From Alphaproteobacteria bacterium (lineage in GTDB: Bacteria > Pseudomonadota > Alphaproteobacteria > Caulobacterales > Maricaulaceae): 64,000 nt of DNA. A program made the position numbers and the translations under genes. The DNA lies in NCBI GenBank assembly GCA_016124205.1, contig WGOD01000002.1, positions 620,001-684,000 of the forward strand, written 5' to 3'. The notes below the pieces were generated by a model. The model had not been told where the DNA came from and did no database searches. It was given only the letters and a program-made list of their open reading frames with translations. The first letter of the stretch is position 1; each line of letters begins with the position of its first letter. Below are positions 1 through 11,322 of the stretch, in pieces.

Positions 1-1
1 C

Positions 2-1060
2 ATCGAGGCCGACGCGCTTCTGGCCGGCCGGGTGACGCAGCAGCCGGATGGACGCCTGCTGGTCGCCTTCCGCCTGTGGGATACGCGCCTGGAAGAGCAG
101 ATGCTCGGCCTGCAATTTGTCACCGCGCCGGAAAACTGGCGCCGCGTGGCGCACAAGGTCGCCGATGCGGTCTATGAGCGGCTGACGGGCGAGACCGGCT
201 ATTTCGACACCCGCGTCGTCTATGTCGCAGAGGGCACCGGCCCGGACGGCATCCCGACACGGCGCCTGGCGATCATGGACCAGGACGGGGCCAACCCCTC
301 CTACCTGACCGACCGGTCCTACATGGCGCTCTTGCCGAACTATTCGCCGAGCGCGCAGCAGATCGCCTATGTCTCCTTCATCGACGGACATGCGACGACC
401 TATCTCTACGACCTAGAAACCGGCCGTCAGGAAGCCCTGTTCGCGACCGGGACGCGCGGGCTCGCGCAGGTCGACGCCAACGGCCAGTCGCTGTCGGCGC
501 GTTTCTCGCCGGACGGGCAGAGCCTCGTCGTCGCGATCGAACGCCAGGCCGGTCACGATATTCACCGCTTCGATCTGCGGTCGCGGCAGCTGACGCGCCT
601 GACCGACCACCCGGCCGACGATGTCGAGCCGTCCTTCTCGCCCGATGGCGACCGGATCGTCTTCTCCTCGGCGCGCGGCGGCGGTTCCCAGCTTTACGTC
701 ATGGACGCCAATGGCGGCCCGGCCCAGCGCATCACCTATGGCGAAGGCCGCTATACCGCGCCGGTGTGGTCACCGCGCGGCGACCTGATCGCCTTCGTGG
801 AGCAGCGCGGCAGTCAGTTCGCGCTCGGTGTCGTCCGCGCCGACGGCAGCGGCCAGGAACGTATCCTCTATGAAGGCTATTTCGTCGACAGTCCGGCCTG
901 GTCGCCGAACGGCCGCGTACTGCTGTTCACGCGCGGCGATCGCTCTTCGAATGGAACCCAATACGCGATCTGGAGTATAGACCTTGCGGGCTTCAATCTG
1001 CGGCCCGCGCCAATCCGTGGCGCCGCCTCCGATCCGGCGTGGTCGCCCTTGATTGATTGA
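2..1060 (+). CDS. tolB: Tol-Pal system protein TolB, 5' end outside window
   Basis: Open frame runs in from the left edge; WD40-like beta-propeller repeats (FSPDGDRIVFSSARGGGSQLYVMDANGG); followed by pal and cpoB. Confidence 0.95.
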   Translation: MEADALLAGRVTQQPDGRLLVAFRLWDTRLEEQMLGLQFVTAPENWRRVAHKVADAVYERLTGETGYFDTRVVYVAEGTGPDGIPTRRLAIMDQDGANPSYLTDRSYMALLPNYSPSAQQIAYVSFIDGHATTYLYDLETGRQEALFATGTRGLAQVDANGQSLSARFSPDGQSLVVAIERQAGHDIHRFDLRSRQLTRLTDHPADDVEPSFSPDGDRIVFSSARGGGSQLYVMDANGGPAQRITYGEGRYTAPVWSPRGDLIAFVEQRGSQFALGVVRADGSGQERILYEGYFVDSPAWSPNGRVLLFTRGDRSSNGTQYAIWSIDLAGFNLRPAPIRGAASDPAWSPLID

Positions 1061-1205
1061 GGCAGTAGGCGTTAACGTTTTTTCGAAGACCTCGGGTATC
1101 TGCACAAAGAAAGGTCCGTCGGTCACGAATACGCCGCAAATACACGTCAGTTGGGAGTCATGCCGCATGCCGGAACGGGTGCGGCTCAGAAGGGATGACG
1201 CACGA

Positions 1206-1730
1206 ATGAATATCAAGTTTCTCGCCGTAGCCAGCATCGCCGCGCTCGCGGCAGCCTGTGCCTCGACGCCGCCGGAAGACAACACGCCGCCGCCGCAGAC
1301 CCGCGTCGAAGGCCCGTCGACCCCGCCGCGCACGACTCCGGAAAACCCGGGTCCGACGCCGGGTACGGAAGCGCACTTCGTCGCCACCGCCGGCGACCGG
1401 GTGTTCTATGATCTCGACCAGTATTCGCTGCGCCCGGAAGCGCGTGAAACCCTCCGCCGTCAGGCCGAGTGGCTGAACGCCTATCCCGGCACGACCATTC
1501 TCGTCGCCGGCAATTGCGACGAGCGCGGCACGCGCGAATACAACCTCGCCCTCGGTGCCCGCCGCGCCAATGCGGCCCGCGACTATCTGGTCAGCCTCGG
1601 CGTTTCGCCGTCGCGCATCTCCACCGTGTCCTACGGCAAGGAGCGCCCGAGCTGCATGCAGTCGAACGAAGCCTGCTGGGCGCAGAACCGGAATGCGATC
1701 ACGATGATCCAGGGCGGTTCGAACAGCTAG
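1206..1730 (+). CDS. pal: Peptidoglycan-associated lipoprotein Pal (OmpA-like C-terminal domain)
   Basis: Internal ATG at 1206 gives a lipoprotein signal (MNIKFLAVASIAALAAACAS); OmpA-like motif GNCDERGTREYNLALGARRA. Confidence 0.95.
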   Translation: MNIKFLAVASIAALAAACASTPPEDNTPPPQTRVEGPSTPPRTTPENPGPTPGTEAHFVATAGDRVFYDLDQYSLRPEARETLRRQAEWLNAYPGTTILVAGNCDERGTREYNLALGARRANAARDYLVSLGVSPSRISTVSYGKERPSCMQSNEACWAQNRNAITMIQGGSNS

Positions 1731-1766
1731 TTCGAACGCTCCGGATGATCTGACCGGTCAAACGAG

Positions 1767-1800
1767 ACGCCCGTCCGGCCCCTGCCGGGCGGGCGTTTCC
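1767..1800 (+). terminator. Rho-independent terminator downstream of pal
   Basis: ACGCCCGTCCGGCCCCTGCCGGGCGGGCGT hairpin followed by TTT. Confidence 0.6.
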
Positions 1801-1852
1801 TTATCTGCGAAGCGCCGTATTTTTGCCGTGCTCGACGAACAGGGTTGGTGCC

Positions 1853-2755
1853 ATGTCACGCTTTCTCCTTCTCCTCCCGCTCATCCTCCTTCTCGCCGCT
1901 CCGGCGGACGCCCAGTCCCGGCGCGAAATGGCGGAGCGGCTCGATGCCGCCGAAGCCCGTCTTGCCGAGATGGAATCCCGTTTCCTCGCCGGTGACCCGG
2001 TCGCCGAGCAGCTCCTGGTCCGCATGGACGGGCTGGAAAGCGAGATGCGCGATCTGCGCGGCACGATCGAGGAGCTGGAATTCCAGAACCGGCGCATGCG
2101 CCAGGAGCTCGAACGTCTCGGCCGTGACGTCGACACGTTGATGAGCAGCCCGCCCGCAGGCGATGCAGGATTTGGCGGCGAGGCGATCAACGGGAATGGC
2201 AATGCGGGTTCAGGCACGTCCGGCCGCAATGGCGGTCCCGCCGACCTCACCGGCAACTACGCCGTGACCAACCCCGATGATCCTTACGCCGAACAGCGCG
2301 CCGCCGCGACCCAGCCGCTCGGCGGCCCGAGCTCGCTGGCCCCGGCCGGTGCCGCCAATGCGCCGGTCCGCGATCCGAACACGCTCTACGCCGAGGCGGA
2401 AAGCCGCCTGCTCGACGGCGACTTCTTCGGCGCCCAGGAAGGGTTCGAAGCCTTCGTCGCTGACTATCCCGACCATGAACGCGCCGACGAGGCGCAGTTC
2501 TGGCTCGGTGAAACCTATTTCATCAACTCAGACTTCGCCGAGGCCGCCGACGCCTATATCGCGTCGCTGCGCGCCGATGGTCGCGGTCCGAAAGCCCCCG
2601 ACGCGCTGGTGCGTCTCGCGTCCTCGCTGTCCAATCTCGGCCGCGACAATGACGCCTGCCAGACGCTGGGCCGTTTCTCCAGCCAGTTCCCCAACGCCAA
2701 CGCAGACGCGCGGGCGCGGGCCAACCGCGAGGCAATGCGGATCGGGTGCCGCTAG
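1853..2755 (+). CDS. cpoB: Tol-Pal system cell division coordinator CpoB/YbgF
   Basis: Signal peptide MSRFLLLLPLILLLAAPADAQS, coiled coil, C-terminal TPR (LYAEAESRLLDGDFFGAQEGFEAFVADYPDHERADEAQFWLGE); tol cluster context. Confidence 0.9.
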   Translation: MSRFLLLLPLILLLAAPADAQSRREMAERLDAAEARLAEMESRFLAGDPVAEQLLVRMDGLESEMRDLRGTIEELEFQNRRMRQELERLGRDVDTLMSSPPAGDAGFGGEAINGNGNAGSGTSGRNGGPADLTGNYAVTNPDDPYAEQRAAATQPLGGPSSLAPAGAANAPVRDPNTLYAEAESRLLDGDFFGAQEGFEAFVADYPDHERADEAQFWLGETYFINSDFAEAADAYIASLRADGRGPKAPDALVRLASSLSNLGRDNDACQTLGRFSSQFPNANADARARANREAMRIGCR

Positions 2756-4131
2756 GCGCTGAAACCGCCGCGCGTCTCGACACGCTGGTTGCCGGCAACG
2801 GGCCGGTCCTGATCGGTCTGTCCGGAGGGGCGGATTCCCGAACGCTTCTGATCCTTGCCGCCCGGTGGGGCCGTATGTCTGGTCGTGCCGTTCACGCGCT
2901 GGTCTGCGATCATGGCTTTCGTGCCGGAAGCGCGGATGAGGCCAGACGCGCCGCGTCAATGGCCGAGGCCGAAGGCGTTCCGGTCCGGATTGTCCGGCGC
3001 GAAGGCTCGGCGCCGCCGAGCGGAGTGCAGGCTGTCGCCCGCCAATGGCGACTGACCGAACTGGCGCACGAAGCCCGCCGCATCGGCGCCGAAACCATCC
3101 TTCTGGGACACACGCGCGACGACCGCGCCGAAACGGTGTGGATGCGGCTGACGGCCGGGGCGGATCTCTCCGGCCTGTCCGCGATGCCGCCCCTGTCCCC
3201 TCACCCGCTCTGGCCGGAGGGCGACGGGTTGTGGATCGCGCGGCCGCTGATCGATCAGACGCGCGCCGGCATCAGACACTGGCTGACCGCCCAGGGGCAT
3301 GACTGGCTCGACGACCCCTCGAACGACAATACCGATTTCACCCGGGTGCGCGTGCGCCGCACGCTGGCAAGGCTTCGGTCGGCCGGATTCGAGGGAACGC
3401 GCCTGTCCGAGGTTGCCGAAACGACAGGGGTGATCGAGGAGGGGCTGAGCGCGGCCGCGGCCCACCTGTTGCTCGAGACCATCGAACTTCACCCCTGGGG
3501 CGGGCTCAGACTCGACCGCGACCGTCTGAACGCGGCATCTGCCGGCATCCGGCGGCGTGCGATCGCCGCAGCGATGGCGATGATCTCCGGCGTTCCCCTT
3601 CCCGCCCCGCGCGGCGTGGAGGCGATTGTGAGCGGGCTGGCTTCGGGCCAACCGGCCACCGGCGGCGGCGCGGCGCTCACACACTTCAAGGGGAAGTTCT
3701 GGCTGGTGCGCGAGCCCGGCCGCGGCGCGCTGGGGGCTTCGTCGCTTTCGCCAGGCGAAGCCGGTGTCTGGGACGGACGCTGGCGTGTAACATCCGGTCT
3801 GGAGGGGCTCGACATCGGGCCGCTCGGAGAAGACTATTCCGCCTATGCCGGACGCGGGTCGCTTGAACGCGTTCCGGGGCTGGCGCGGCCGACACTTCCC
3901 GCGCTGCGTCAAGGCGGCACGGTGCTTGCGGTGGCAGGCCTCGATACGCCCGGCGGTGTCAGGACGGGATGGCTCGGACCGGCACTGGCGGCACGCACGC
4001 TCTTTGCCGGACGCCCGCCGGCGTGGTTTGTTCGGGCAATGGCGCTGAAAGCCGGTGAGACCGGCTCTCGCAATTCATCCTCCGACGCCCCATATCTGCG
4101 GGGACCGGATCTGGAAACGTTAGAGACATGA
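2746..4131 (+). CDS. tilS: tRNA(Ile)-lysidine synthetase TilS
   Basis: PP-loop [10 protein letters not shown] motif, [14 protein letters not shown]; conserved position between cpoB and ftsH. Confidence 0.92.
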   Translation: MPLGAETAARLDTLVAGNGPVLIGLSGGADSRTLLILAARWGRMSGRAVHALVCDHGFRAGSADEARRAASMAEAEGVPVRIVRREGSAPPSGVQAVARQWRLTELAHEARRIGAETILLGHTRDDRAETVWMRLTAGADLSGLSAMPPLSPHPLWPEGDGLWIARPLIDQTRAGIRHWLTAQGHDWLDDPSNDNTDFTRVRVRRTLARLRSAGFEGTRLSEVAETTGVIEEGLSAAAAHLLLETIELHPWGGLRLDRDRLNAASAGIRRRAIAAAMAMISGVPLPAPRGVEAIVSGLASGQPATGGGAALTHFKGKFWLVREPGRGALGASSLSPGEAGVWDGRWRVTSGLEGLDIGPLGEDYSAYAGRGSLERVPGLARPTLPALRQGGTVLAVAGLDTPGGVRTGWLGPALAARTLFAGRPPAWFVRAMALKAGETGSRNSSSDAPYLRGPDLETLET

Positions 4132-6053
4132 ATCTTCGCAATCTGCTTATCTGGGGTATCGTCCTCCTTCTGCTCGTGGCGCTGTTCAACCTGTTGCAGG
4201 GTCCGCCGCAAGCCGCGAACGCCAACCAGATCAGTTATTCGCAATTCCTCGACCAGGTGGAAGCGGACACGATCAATCGCGCGGAAATCCGTGGCGAGCG
4301 CATCATCGGCCAGAATGGCAGCGGTGAGACCTTCATCGCGAACCTGCCGCCGCAGGACGATCAGCTGATCTCCACGCTGCGCGACAACGATGTCGAGATC
4401 AGTGCCGATCCGGGCCAGACCGGTCCGAGCTTCTGGACCATCCTGATCCAGTGGTTCCCGATGCTGCTGCTGATCGGCGTGTGGATCTTCTTCATGCGCC
4501 AGATGCAGGGCGGCGGCCGCGGCGGCGCCATGGGCTTCGGCAAGTCCAAGGCGCGCCTGCTGACCGAGCGTCAGGGCCGCGTGACCTTCGAGGATGTGGC
4601 CGGCGTCGACGAGGCGAAGGAAGAGCTTCAGGAGATCGTCGAGTTCCTGAAAGACCCGTCCAAATTCCAGCGCCTCGGCGGCAAGATCCCGAAAGGCGCG
4701 CTTCTGGTCGGCCCTCCGGGTACCGGCAAGACGCTCATTGCGCGCGCTGTTGCAGGCGAAGCCAATGTGCCCTTCTTCACGATCTCCGGTTCCGATTTTG
4801 TGGAAATGTTCGTCGGTGTGGGCGCGTCTCGCGTCCGCGACATGTTCGAACAGGCCAAGAAGAACGCGCCCTGCATCATCTTCATCGACGAAATCGATGC
4901 GGTGGGCCGGTCGCGCGGCGCCGGTCTCGGCGGCGGCAATGACGAACGCGAACAGACGCTGAACCAGCTTCTGGTCGAGATGGACGGCTTCGAGGCGAAT
5001 GAGGGCATCATCCTCATCGCAGCCACGAACCGCCCCGACGTGCTCGACCCGGCCCTCTTGCGTCCGGGCCGTTTCGACCGCCAGGTCGTCGTGCCGAACC
5101 CGGATATTTCCGGCCGCGAAAAGATCCTGAAAGTCCACATGCGCAACGTGCCGGTCGCGGCCGATGTCGATCCGAAGACGATCGCACGCGGCACGCCGGG
5201 CTTCTCCGGTGCGGACCTCGCCAACCTCATCAACGAGGCGGCCCTGCTCGCCGCGCGGCGCAACAAGCGCGTCGTGTCAATGGCCGAGCTCGAAGACGCC
5301 AAGGACAAGGTGATGATGGGGCCGGAGCGGCGCTCCATGGTGATGGGCGAGAAGGAGAAGATCCTGACCGCCTACCACGAGGCCGGTCACGCCATTGTGT
5401 CGATCAACGTTCCCGAGGCCGATCCGGTCCACAAGGCGACGATCATCCCGCGGGGCCGCGCGCTCGGCATGGTGATGCGCCTGCCCGAAGCCGACAAGCT
5501 GTCGGAAAACTACACGCAGATGACGTCCTTCCTCGCCATCGCGATGGGGGGACGGGTCGCCGAGGAACTGAAATTCGGCAAGGACAAGATCACGTCCGGC
5601 GCGTCGTCCGACATCCAGCAGGCGACCCGCGTCGCCCGTGCGATGATCACGCGCTGGGGCTTCTCCGACAAGCTCGGCACGATCGACTACTCCGATGGCA
5701 GCGGTCAGAACGTCTTCCTGGGTCAGGAGCTCACGCGGTCGCGCTCGATTTCCGGCGAGACGGCCCGCATCATCGAGGAAGAAGTCCGCAAGCTGATCGA
5801 TGACGCCAACGCGACGGCGCGGAAAATCCTGACCGAGAAGAAGAAGGATTGGGAGACGCTCGCCGAAGGCCTGCTCGAATACGAGACGCTGTCCGGCGAC
5901 GAGATCACCGAGCTTCTGAAGGGCAATCCGCCCTCGCGCCCGAGCGAGGACACGACCCCGACCGGCAGCCCGCCGACCGGCGCGGTCCCGGTGACGGACG
6001 AGGAAGACGAGGAAGGTCCCGCCCCCGGCGGTGCGACGCCGCAAGGGGCCTGA
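4128..6053 (+). CDS. ftsH: ATP-dependent zinc metalloprotease FtsH
   Basis: Two N-terminal TM segments, Walker [14 protein letters not shown] zinc site, AAA SRH. Confidence 0.98.
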   Translation: MNLRNLLIWGIVLLLLVALFNLLQGPPQAANANQISYSQFLDQVEADTINRAEIRGERIIGQNGSGETFIANLPPQDDQLISTLRDNDVEISADPGQTGPSFWTILIQWFPMLLLIGVWIFFMRQMQGGGRGGAMGFGKSKARLLTERQGRVTFEDVAGVDEAKEELQEIVEFLKDPSKFQRLGGKIPKGALLVGPPGTGKTLIARAVAGEANVPFFTISGSDFVEMFVGVGASRVRDMFEQAKKNAPCIIFIDEIDAVGRSRGAGLGGGNDEREQTLNQLLVEMDGFEANEGIILIAATNRPDVLDPALLRPGRFDRQVVVPNPDISGREKILKVHMRNVPVAADVDPKTIARGTPGFSGADLANLINEAALLAARRNKRVVSMAELEDAKDKVMMGPERRSMVMGEKEKILTAYHEAGHAIVSINVPEADPVHKATIIPRGRALGMVMRLPEADKLSENYTQMTSFLAIAMGGRVAEELKFGKDKITSGASSDIQQATRVARAMITRWGFSDKLGTIDYSDGSGQNVFLGQELTRSRSISGETARIIEEEVRKLIDDANATARKILTEKKKDWETLAEGLLEYETLSGDEITELLKGNPPSRPSEDTTPTGSPPTGAVPVTDEEDEEGPAPGGATPQGA

Positions 6054-6899
6054 GTGTCCGGACTTCCGAGCGATCTGATGAAGGCCGTCCGCACGCGCGG
6101 GCGGCCTTTCGTCATGGGGATCGTCAATGTCACGCCGGACAGCTTCTCGGACGGCGGTCAGTTCGACGACCTGCCGCGCGCGGTCGAGCAGGGGCTGAAG
6201 CTCGTGGCCGACGGGGCAGACATTCTCGATATCGGCGGGGAATCGACCCGGCCGGGCGCACAGCCGGTCGGAGAGGCCGAGGAGGTCGCCCGGACCGTCC
6301 CGGTGATCGAGGCGCTGCGGCGTGAGACGGATATCCCGATCTCGATCGACACGATGAAGCCGGGCGTCGCCCGCGCCGCCTTCGCGGCCGGCGCGACGAT
6401 CTGGAACGACGTCAACGCGCTGCGGGCGCCCGGCGCGCTGGAGGCTGCCGCGGAACTCGGCGCCACCGTCTGCCTGATGCACATGAAGGGCGAGCCGCGC
6501 ACGATGCAGGACGCGCCCGCCTATGATGATGTGGCCGCAGAGGTCGAAACCTTCCTTCTGAACCGCGCGGACGCCGCCCTCACTGCAGGCATTCCGCGCA
6601 GCAAGATCTGGCTCGACCCGGGCATCGGCTTCGGAAAGACGCTGCAGCATAATCTCGAATTGCTGCGCAGCATTCCGGCGCTCTCGCGCCCCGGATATCC
6701 GGTGCTGATCGGCGCGTCACGCAAACGCTTCATCGCGGCAATTGACGCGGGATCACAAGCGGATAACCGTCTCGGCGGATCGCTGGCCGTGGCCTTGCAT
6801 GCTGCAGCATCAGGTGCAGCAATCCTGCGCGTTCACGACGTGCGGGAAACGGTTCAGGCGCTGAAGGTTTCAGCCGCCATCGAGGGGATTGAGGGATGA
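6054..6899 (+). CDS. folP: Dihydropteroate synthase
   Basis: GIVNVTPDSFSDGG, DIGGESTRPGA, LDPGIGFGKT motifs. Confidence 0.95.
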   Translation: MSGLPSDLMKAVRTRGRPFVMGIVNVTPDSFSDGGQFDDLPRAVEQGLKLVADGADILDIGGESTRPGAQPVGEAEEVARTVPVIEALRRETDIPISIDTMKPGVARAAFAAGATIWNDVNALRAPGALEAAAELGATVCLMHMKGEPRTMQDAPAYDDVAAEVETFLLNRADAALTAGIPRSKIWLDPGIGFGKTLQHNLELLRSIPALSRPGYPVLIGASRKRFIAAIDAGSQADNRLGGSLAVALHAAASGAAILRVHDVRETVQALKVSAAIEGIEG

Positions 6900-7528
6900 C
6901 GTTCACGCTGTACGGGGCGGAGGGTACAGGCTCGACCTGTGTCGAGGCGGTGCTGGATATCGCCGAGGCTGATTATCACTTCGTGCCGGCCTCCCCCTTC
7001 GAGGCGGGTGAGGAATTCGAACGTCTGAAGTCGATCAATCCGCTCTTGCAGGTTCCGGCGCTGGAACTGCCCAACGGCACGCTGATGACCGAAAGCGCGG
7101 CGATCCTGATCTACCTGTCCGAGATCTATCCCGAAGCCAATCTGGCGCCGAAGCCGGGTGCGAAAGGCCGCGCCACCTTCCTGCGCTGGCTGACCTTCCT
7201 GGCCGCGAATTTCTATTCGACCTATGCGATCAGCGACAGGCCGGGCCGTTTCTATGAGGACCCTGCGGGGCATGACATGCTGGTGAAGGGTGCGCTCGCA
7301 CGCCGCCGCGCGTTGTGGCAGCTGATGGAAGCGCAGATCAAACCCGCCAAATTCATCGTCGGCGACACGATGACGGTGCTCGACATCTATGCGGCGATGA
7401 TGAGCCATTGGTCGCCGGGTCGCGACTGGTTCCGGACCAATTGCCCGTCGCTCAACGCCATCGTCGAACGCACCGAGGCGCACCCGGTCGTCGCTCGGGT
7501 GTTCGCGCGCAACTTCCAGCAGAACTAG
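6896..7528 (+). CDS. Glutathione S-transferase family protein
   Basis: GST N-terminal thioredoxin-like fold (VPALELPNGTLMTESAAILIYLSE) and C-terminal helical domain. Confidence 0.85.
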   Translation: MTFTLYGAEGTGSTCVEAVLDIAEADYHFVPASPFEAGEEFERLKSINPLLQVPALELPNGTLMTESAAILIYLSEIYPEANLAPKPGAKGRATFLRWLTFLAANFYSTYAISDRPGRFYEDPAGHDMLVKGALARRRALWQLMEAQIKPAKFIVGDTMTVLDIYAAMMSHWSPGRDWFRTNCPSLNAIVERTEAHPVVARVFARNFQQN

Positions 7529-7530
7529 GG

Positions 7531-9516
7531 TCAGTTCAGCCGCTTCAGCATTTCCTCGGCGGCGCGTTCGGCGGTGATACCGAAATGTGCGTAGAGGTCA
7601 TCGATCGGGCCGGATTCGCCGAAGCTTTCCATGCCGACGAAGCCGCCATCGCGTCCGATCCAGTGATCCCAGCCGAAACGGGCTGCGGCCTCGACGGCCA
7701 CCACGGGCATGGACCGCGGCAGAACGATGTCGCGGTATTCGTCCGATTGCGCCGCGAAGAGTTCAAGGCTCGGCGCGGAGACCACGCGGATCGAATGTCC
7801 CTGGGCTTCGAGGATCTCGGCGGCATCCATCGCGATCTTCACTTCCGACCCGGTGGCGATGAAGACGCCGTCCGTACCATCGCGCAGGATGTAGGCACCC
7901 TTGGCAGAGAGGTTTTCGCTGCCGTCGTCATTGCGCAGGAAGGGCAGTTTCTGACGCGACAGGGCGAGAACCGAAGGCCCGCCCGTCTCGTTCAGCGCCG
8001 CTTCCCAGCATTCCGCGGTTTCCAGCGCATCGGCGGGGCGGAAGACGCGGACATTCGGCATCGCCCGCAGCGAAGCGAGATGCTCGACCGGCTGGTGGGT
8101 CGGGCCGTCTTCCCCGAGGCCGATGGAATCGTGGGTGAAGACATAGGTGACCGGCTGGCGCATCAGCGCGGCGAGCCGGATCGACGGGCGGCAATAGTCG
8201 GCAAAGACCAGGAAGGTGCCGATATAGGGCCGGACGCCCCCATGCAGGCTCATCCCGTTGGCGCAGGCGGCCATGCCGTGTTCCCGCACGCCGAAATGGA
8301 TGTAGCGGCCGGAATAGTCGTCCGCCGACAGGATGGACTGGTCCTTCGCCCGGGTCAGGTTGGACCCGGTGAGGTCCGCCGAACCGCCCGCGAGTTCCGG
8401 CCAGGCCGGGACGAGACGGTTCAGGGTCTCGCCCGACGAGGCGCGCGAGGCGAGCGCCGGCCGGGTTCCGGTCAGCTCCTTGCGGTAGTCGGCCATCATC
8501 GCGGCTACATTTTCCGGCATGTCCGCAGCAAGGCTGGCGATGAACTCACCCTGCTTGCCCGACGCGGCGAGCCGGTCTTGCCAGGCGGCGCGGTCTGCAA
8601 CCGAACGGCGACCCGCGGCACGCCATTCGTCGACGATGTCGGCCGGCAGATCGAAAGCGCCATGGCTCCATTCGAGCGCGGCACGGGCTCCGGTGATCTC
8701 GTCGGCTCCCAGCGGCGACCCGTGCGAGGAGGCCTTGCCCGCCTTGGTCGGCGCGCCGAAGCCGATCGTGGTGCGGCAGGCGATCAGCACCGGCTTGTCA
8801 CTGGCCTTTGCGGCTTCGAGGGCGGCATCGACCGCCGCCGGATCGTGGCCGTCGACGCGGCAGATCTGCCAGTTCGCGGCCTCGAAGCGTTTCAGCACAT
8901 CGATTGATTCCGACAGGCTGGTATCGCCGTCGATCGAGATCTCGTTGTCGTCCCACAGGACGATCAGGCGGTTCAGCTTCAGATGACCGGCGAGCGAGAT
9001 CGCCTCGTGGCTGATACCTTCCTGCAAGTCACCGTCGGAGGCGATGACATAGGTGTGGTGATCGACCAGGCCGCTGCCGAAGCGGGCATTCATCATCCGC
9101 TCGGCCAGCGCGAAGCCGACGGCGGTGGAAATGCCCTGCCCCAGCGGGCCGGTCGTCATCTCGACGCCGGCCGTGTGGCCATATTCAGGGTGCCCCGGCG
9201 TTTTCGAGCCGAGCTGACGGAAATTCCTGATCTCGTCCAGCGTCACCTCTTCGAACCCGGTCAGGTGAAGCAGTGAATAGATCAGCATCGAGCCGTGACC
9301 GGCCGACAGGATGAAGCGGTCCCGGTCGGGCCAGGCGGGGTCGGCGGCGTCGAATTTCAGATGCCGCGTCCACAGGACGGTCGCCACGTCGGCCATGCCC
9401 ATCGGCATGCCGGGGTGACCTGAATTTGCCTGTTCGACCGCGTCCATCGACAAGGCGCGAATGGCGTTGGCGAGCTGGCGCGTACGCGCCGGATCGAGGC
9501 TGGTTTCGGTCGTCAT
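7531..9516 (-). CDS. tkt: Transketolase
   Basis: MTTETSLDPARTRQLANAIRALSMDAVEQANSGHPGMPMGMADVATVLWTRHL; GHGSMLIYSLLHL. Start at 9516 preferred over the extended ORF. Confidence 0.96.
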   Translation of the reverse strand: MTTETSLDPARTRQLANAIRALSMDAVEQANSGHPGMPMGMADVATVLWTRHLKFDAADPAWPDRDRFILSAGHGSMLIYSLLHLTGFEEVTLDEIRNFRQLGSKTPGHPEYGHTAGVEMTTGPLGQGISTAVGFALAERMMNARFGSGLVDHHTYVIASDGDLQEGISHEAISLAGHLKLNRLIVLWDDNEISIDGDTSLSESIDVLKRFEAANWQICRVDGHDPAAVDAALEAAKASDKPVLIACRTTIGFGAPTKAGKASSHGSPLGADEITGARAALEWSHGAFDLPADIVDEWRAAGRRSVADRAAWQDRLAASGKQGEFIASLAADMPENVAAMMADYRKELTGTRPALASRASSGETLNRLVPAWPELAGGSADLTGSNLTRAKDQSILSADDYSGRYIHFGVREHGMAACANGMSLHGGVRPYIGTFLVFADYCRPSIRLAALMRQPVTYVFTHDSIGLGEDGPTHQPVEHLASLRAMPNVRVFRPADALETAECWEAALNETGGPSVLALSRQKLPFLRNDDGSENLSAKGAYILRDGTDGVFIATGSEVKIAMDAAEILEAQGHSIRVVSAPSLELFAAQSDEYRDIVLPRSMPVVAVEAAARFGWDHWIGRDGGFVGMESFGESGPIDDLYAHFGITAERAAEEMLKRLN

Positions 9517-9705
9517 GGCATTCCCCGGGGCGAGCGGTGGCGCGAGCGGAACCGAGCCTAACGGGATTCGCGGCAGGCGCGGCGGACTGAATCGCGGGTA
9601 TGCGCCGGGTCCTAACGCTTCGCCGTGGAAAAACGGAGTCCGGTCCGCAGCCCGGCTTCGCCAGATCGCAGCGGACGCGCTAGGATCGGCAACGGGGAGA
9701 GACAC

Positions 9706-10794
9706 ATGCGCACACTCGGTATCGTTCTGGGCGCGATCGCGCTGCTTCTGCTCGTTTGGTTTCTGTGGCCGGCGCGCGTCGACCCGGCCTATTGGGACGA
9801 GCCGGAGCCGCCGGAACTCGTCGGTGTGCTGGAACCTGACGGGGCGCTGGCCGCAGCCGGAGCGCGGGGCGACGGGCTGATCCAATCGAGTGAGGATATC
9901 GCACTGGCACCGGGCGGCGGCTTCTATACCGGCCAGCCCGACGGCACGCTGATGTGGGTGTCGGACAATGGCCGACAGGCCCGGGTGGTGGCGCAGATCA
10001 CAGACAATCGTCCGGTTCTGGGCCTGCAATGGCATCCCGAAGGCCGGCTGATCGCCGCCGCCTCGGACGGGGTCTATGCCATCGATGTCGATTCAGGCCG
10101 GGTCGAGCTGATCTCGAGCGGTCCGGAAGACCGGCCCTTCGGCTTCGCAGACGATCTCGATATCGCCGAAGACGGCACGATCTACGTCACCGATGCGTCC
10201 TGGCGCTGGCCGAATGGCAATGGCGAGCCGAGCTTCCAGTACGACATGGCGGAGAACCGCCCCTATGGCCTGTTCTATGCCCTGCAGATGGACGGAACGA
10301 TCGAGCTTTTGCAGGACGGCCTCTACTTCGCCAATGGCGTAGCAATGGCCGCGGACGGGCAATCCGTCTTCGTGATCGAGACCTTCCGCTACCGCCTGTC
10401 GCGCTACTGGATCGCGGGACCGCGCGCCGGGGAATGGGAGGTTGTCGCCGACAATCTGCCGGGCATTCCCGACGGCGTGACCGGTGACGGGACGGGGCGG
10501 CTCTATATCGCGATGGACACGCAGCGCGTGCCGCTACTGACCTTCCTCCACCGCAACCCTTTCCTGACGCGGATGATCACCAAGCTGCCGGAATGGGTCT
10601 GGCTGCGCGCCGGGCCGCAGCGAGGCTTCATCCTGGTGGTCGATGAGCAGGGAAATTATCTCGACAGCTGGCACGACCCGGACGGGCGCTGGGGCATGAT
10701 CGCCAATGTCGTGCCCGACGGCGAAGGCCGGCTTTATATCGGCTCGCTGACCGAACCCCGGGCTGGCGTGTTCGTGATCCCACGAGGGATCTAA
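9706..10794 (+). CDS. SMP-30/strictosidine synthase-like (APMAP-like) beta-propeller protein, membrane-anchored
   Basis: N-terminal TM segment (MRTLGIVLGAIALLLLVWFLW); GFADDLDIAEDGTIYVTDAS, NGVAMAADGQSVFVIET, GIPDGVTGDGTGRLYIA. Confidence 0.75.
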   Translation: MRTLGIVLGAIALLLLVWFLWPARVDPAYWDEPEPPELVGVLEPDGALAAAGARGDGLIQSSEDIALAPGGGFYTGQPDGTLMWVSDNGRQARVVAQITDNRPVLGLQWHPEGRLIAAASDGVYAIDVDSGRVELISSGPEDRPFGFADDLDIAEDGTIYVTDASWRWPNGNGEPSFQYDMAENRPYGLFYALQMDGTIELLQDGLYFANGVAMAADGQSVFVIETFRYRLSRYWIAGPRAGEWEVVADNLPGIPDGVTGDGTGRLYIAMDTQRVPLLTFLHRNPFLTRMITKLPEWVWLRAGPQRGFILVVDEQGNYLDSWHDPDGRWGMIANVVPDGEGRLYIGSLTEPRAGVFVIPRGI

Positions 10795-10803
10795 ATAATC
10801 CAT

Positions 10804-10870
10804 GTCATCCCGGCGAAGGCCGGGATCCAGAACGACAGTGAATCTGGATTCCCGCCTGCGCGGGAATGAC
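10804..10870. repeat. Intergenic inverted repeat (GTCATCCCGGC...GCGGGAATGAC type)
   Basis: Imperfect dyad GTCATCCCGGCGAAGGCCGGGATCCAG ... CTGGATTCCCGCCTGCGCGGGAATGAC; related elements at 13850 and 32715. Confidence 0.8.
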
Positions 10871-10904
10871 GGATAGTGGTGCGTAAGCCTTCGGAGCCGA
10901 ACCC

Positions 10905-11204
10905 ATGCGCTGTGCCGTCCTCGTACTCGCCACCCTCGCCCTGTCTGCTTGTGCCACCACGCCGTTTGCGGGCGATGCGGTGTTCGCCGATCCGGCCCTG
11001 CATGCCGGCGAAACCGTCCGGTTCTGCGGACGGATCGGCGAGGACGACCTCCTGCGCGGGGAAAACGGAAGCGGCGCAGCGCTGACGATCTCGGACTGGG
11101 GCCTGGTCAATCCGGCCTTCACCGGCGACATCTGCATCGAGGGCGTGGTCGGCGAGGATGCGGCGAGCGTCGCCATCCTGCGCACCCTGAATGAAGGCGA
11201 TTGA
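10905..11204 (+). CDS. Small putative lipoprotein of unknown function
   Basis: Lipobox-like MRCAVLVLATLALSACATT; no family recognised. Confidence 0.6.
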   Translation: MRCAVLVLATLALSACATTPFAGDAVFADPALHAGETVRFCGRIGEDDLLRGENGSGAALTISDWGLVNPAFTGDICIEGVVGEDAASVAILRTLNEGD

Positions 11205-11215
11205 CCCCCTCACCC

Positions 11216-11320
11216 TCCCTCGTCCTTCGAGGCTCGCTACGCGAGCACCTCAGGATGAGGGATATAAAGATTTCCCCTTATGCTGAGGTGCGGCCAACGG
11301 CCGCCTCGAAGCACGAGGGG
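11216..11320. repeat. Intergenic inverted repeat (CCTCGTCCTTCGAG...CCTCAGGATGAGG type)
   Basis: CCCTCGTCCTTCGAGGCTCGCTACGCGAGCACCTCAGGATGAGG ... GCTGAGGTGCGGCCAACGGCCGCCTCGAAGCACGAGGGG; related to the element at 13963. Confidence 0.8.
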
Positions 11321-11322
11321 TT

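Noticed and set aside
9517-10035. N-terminal extension of transketolase to 834 aa
   Set aside because: The conserved transketolase N-terminus begins at the ATG at 9516; the extension overlaps the divergent beta-propeller gene.
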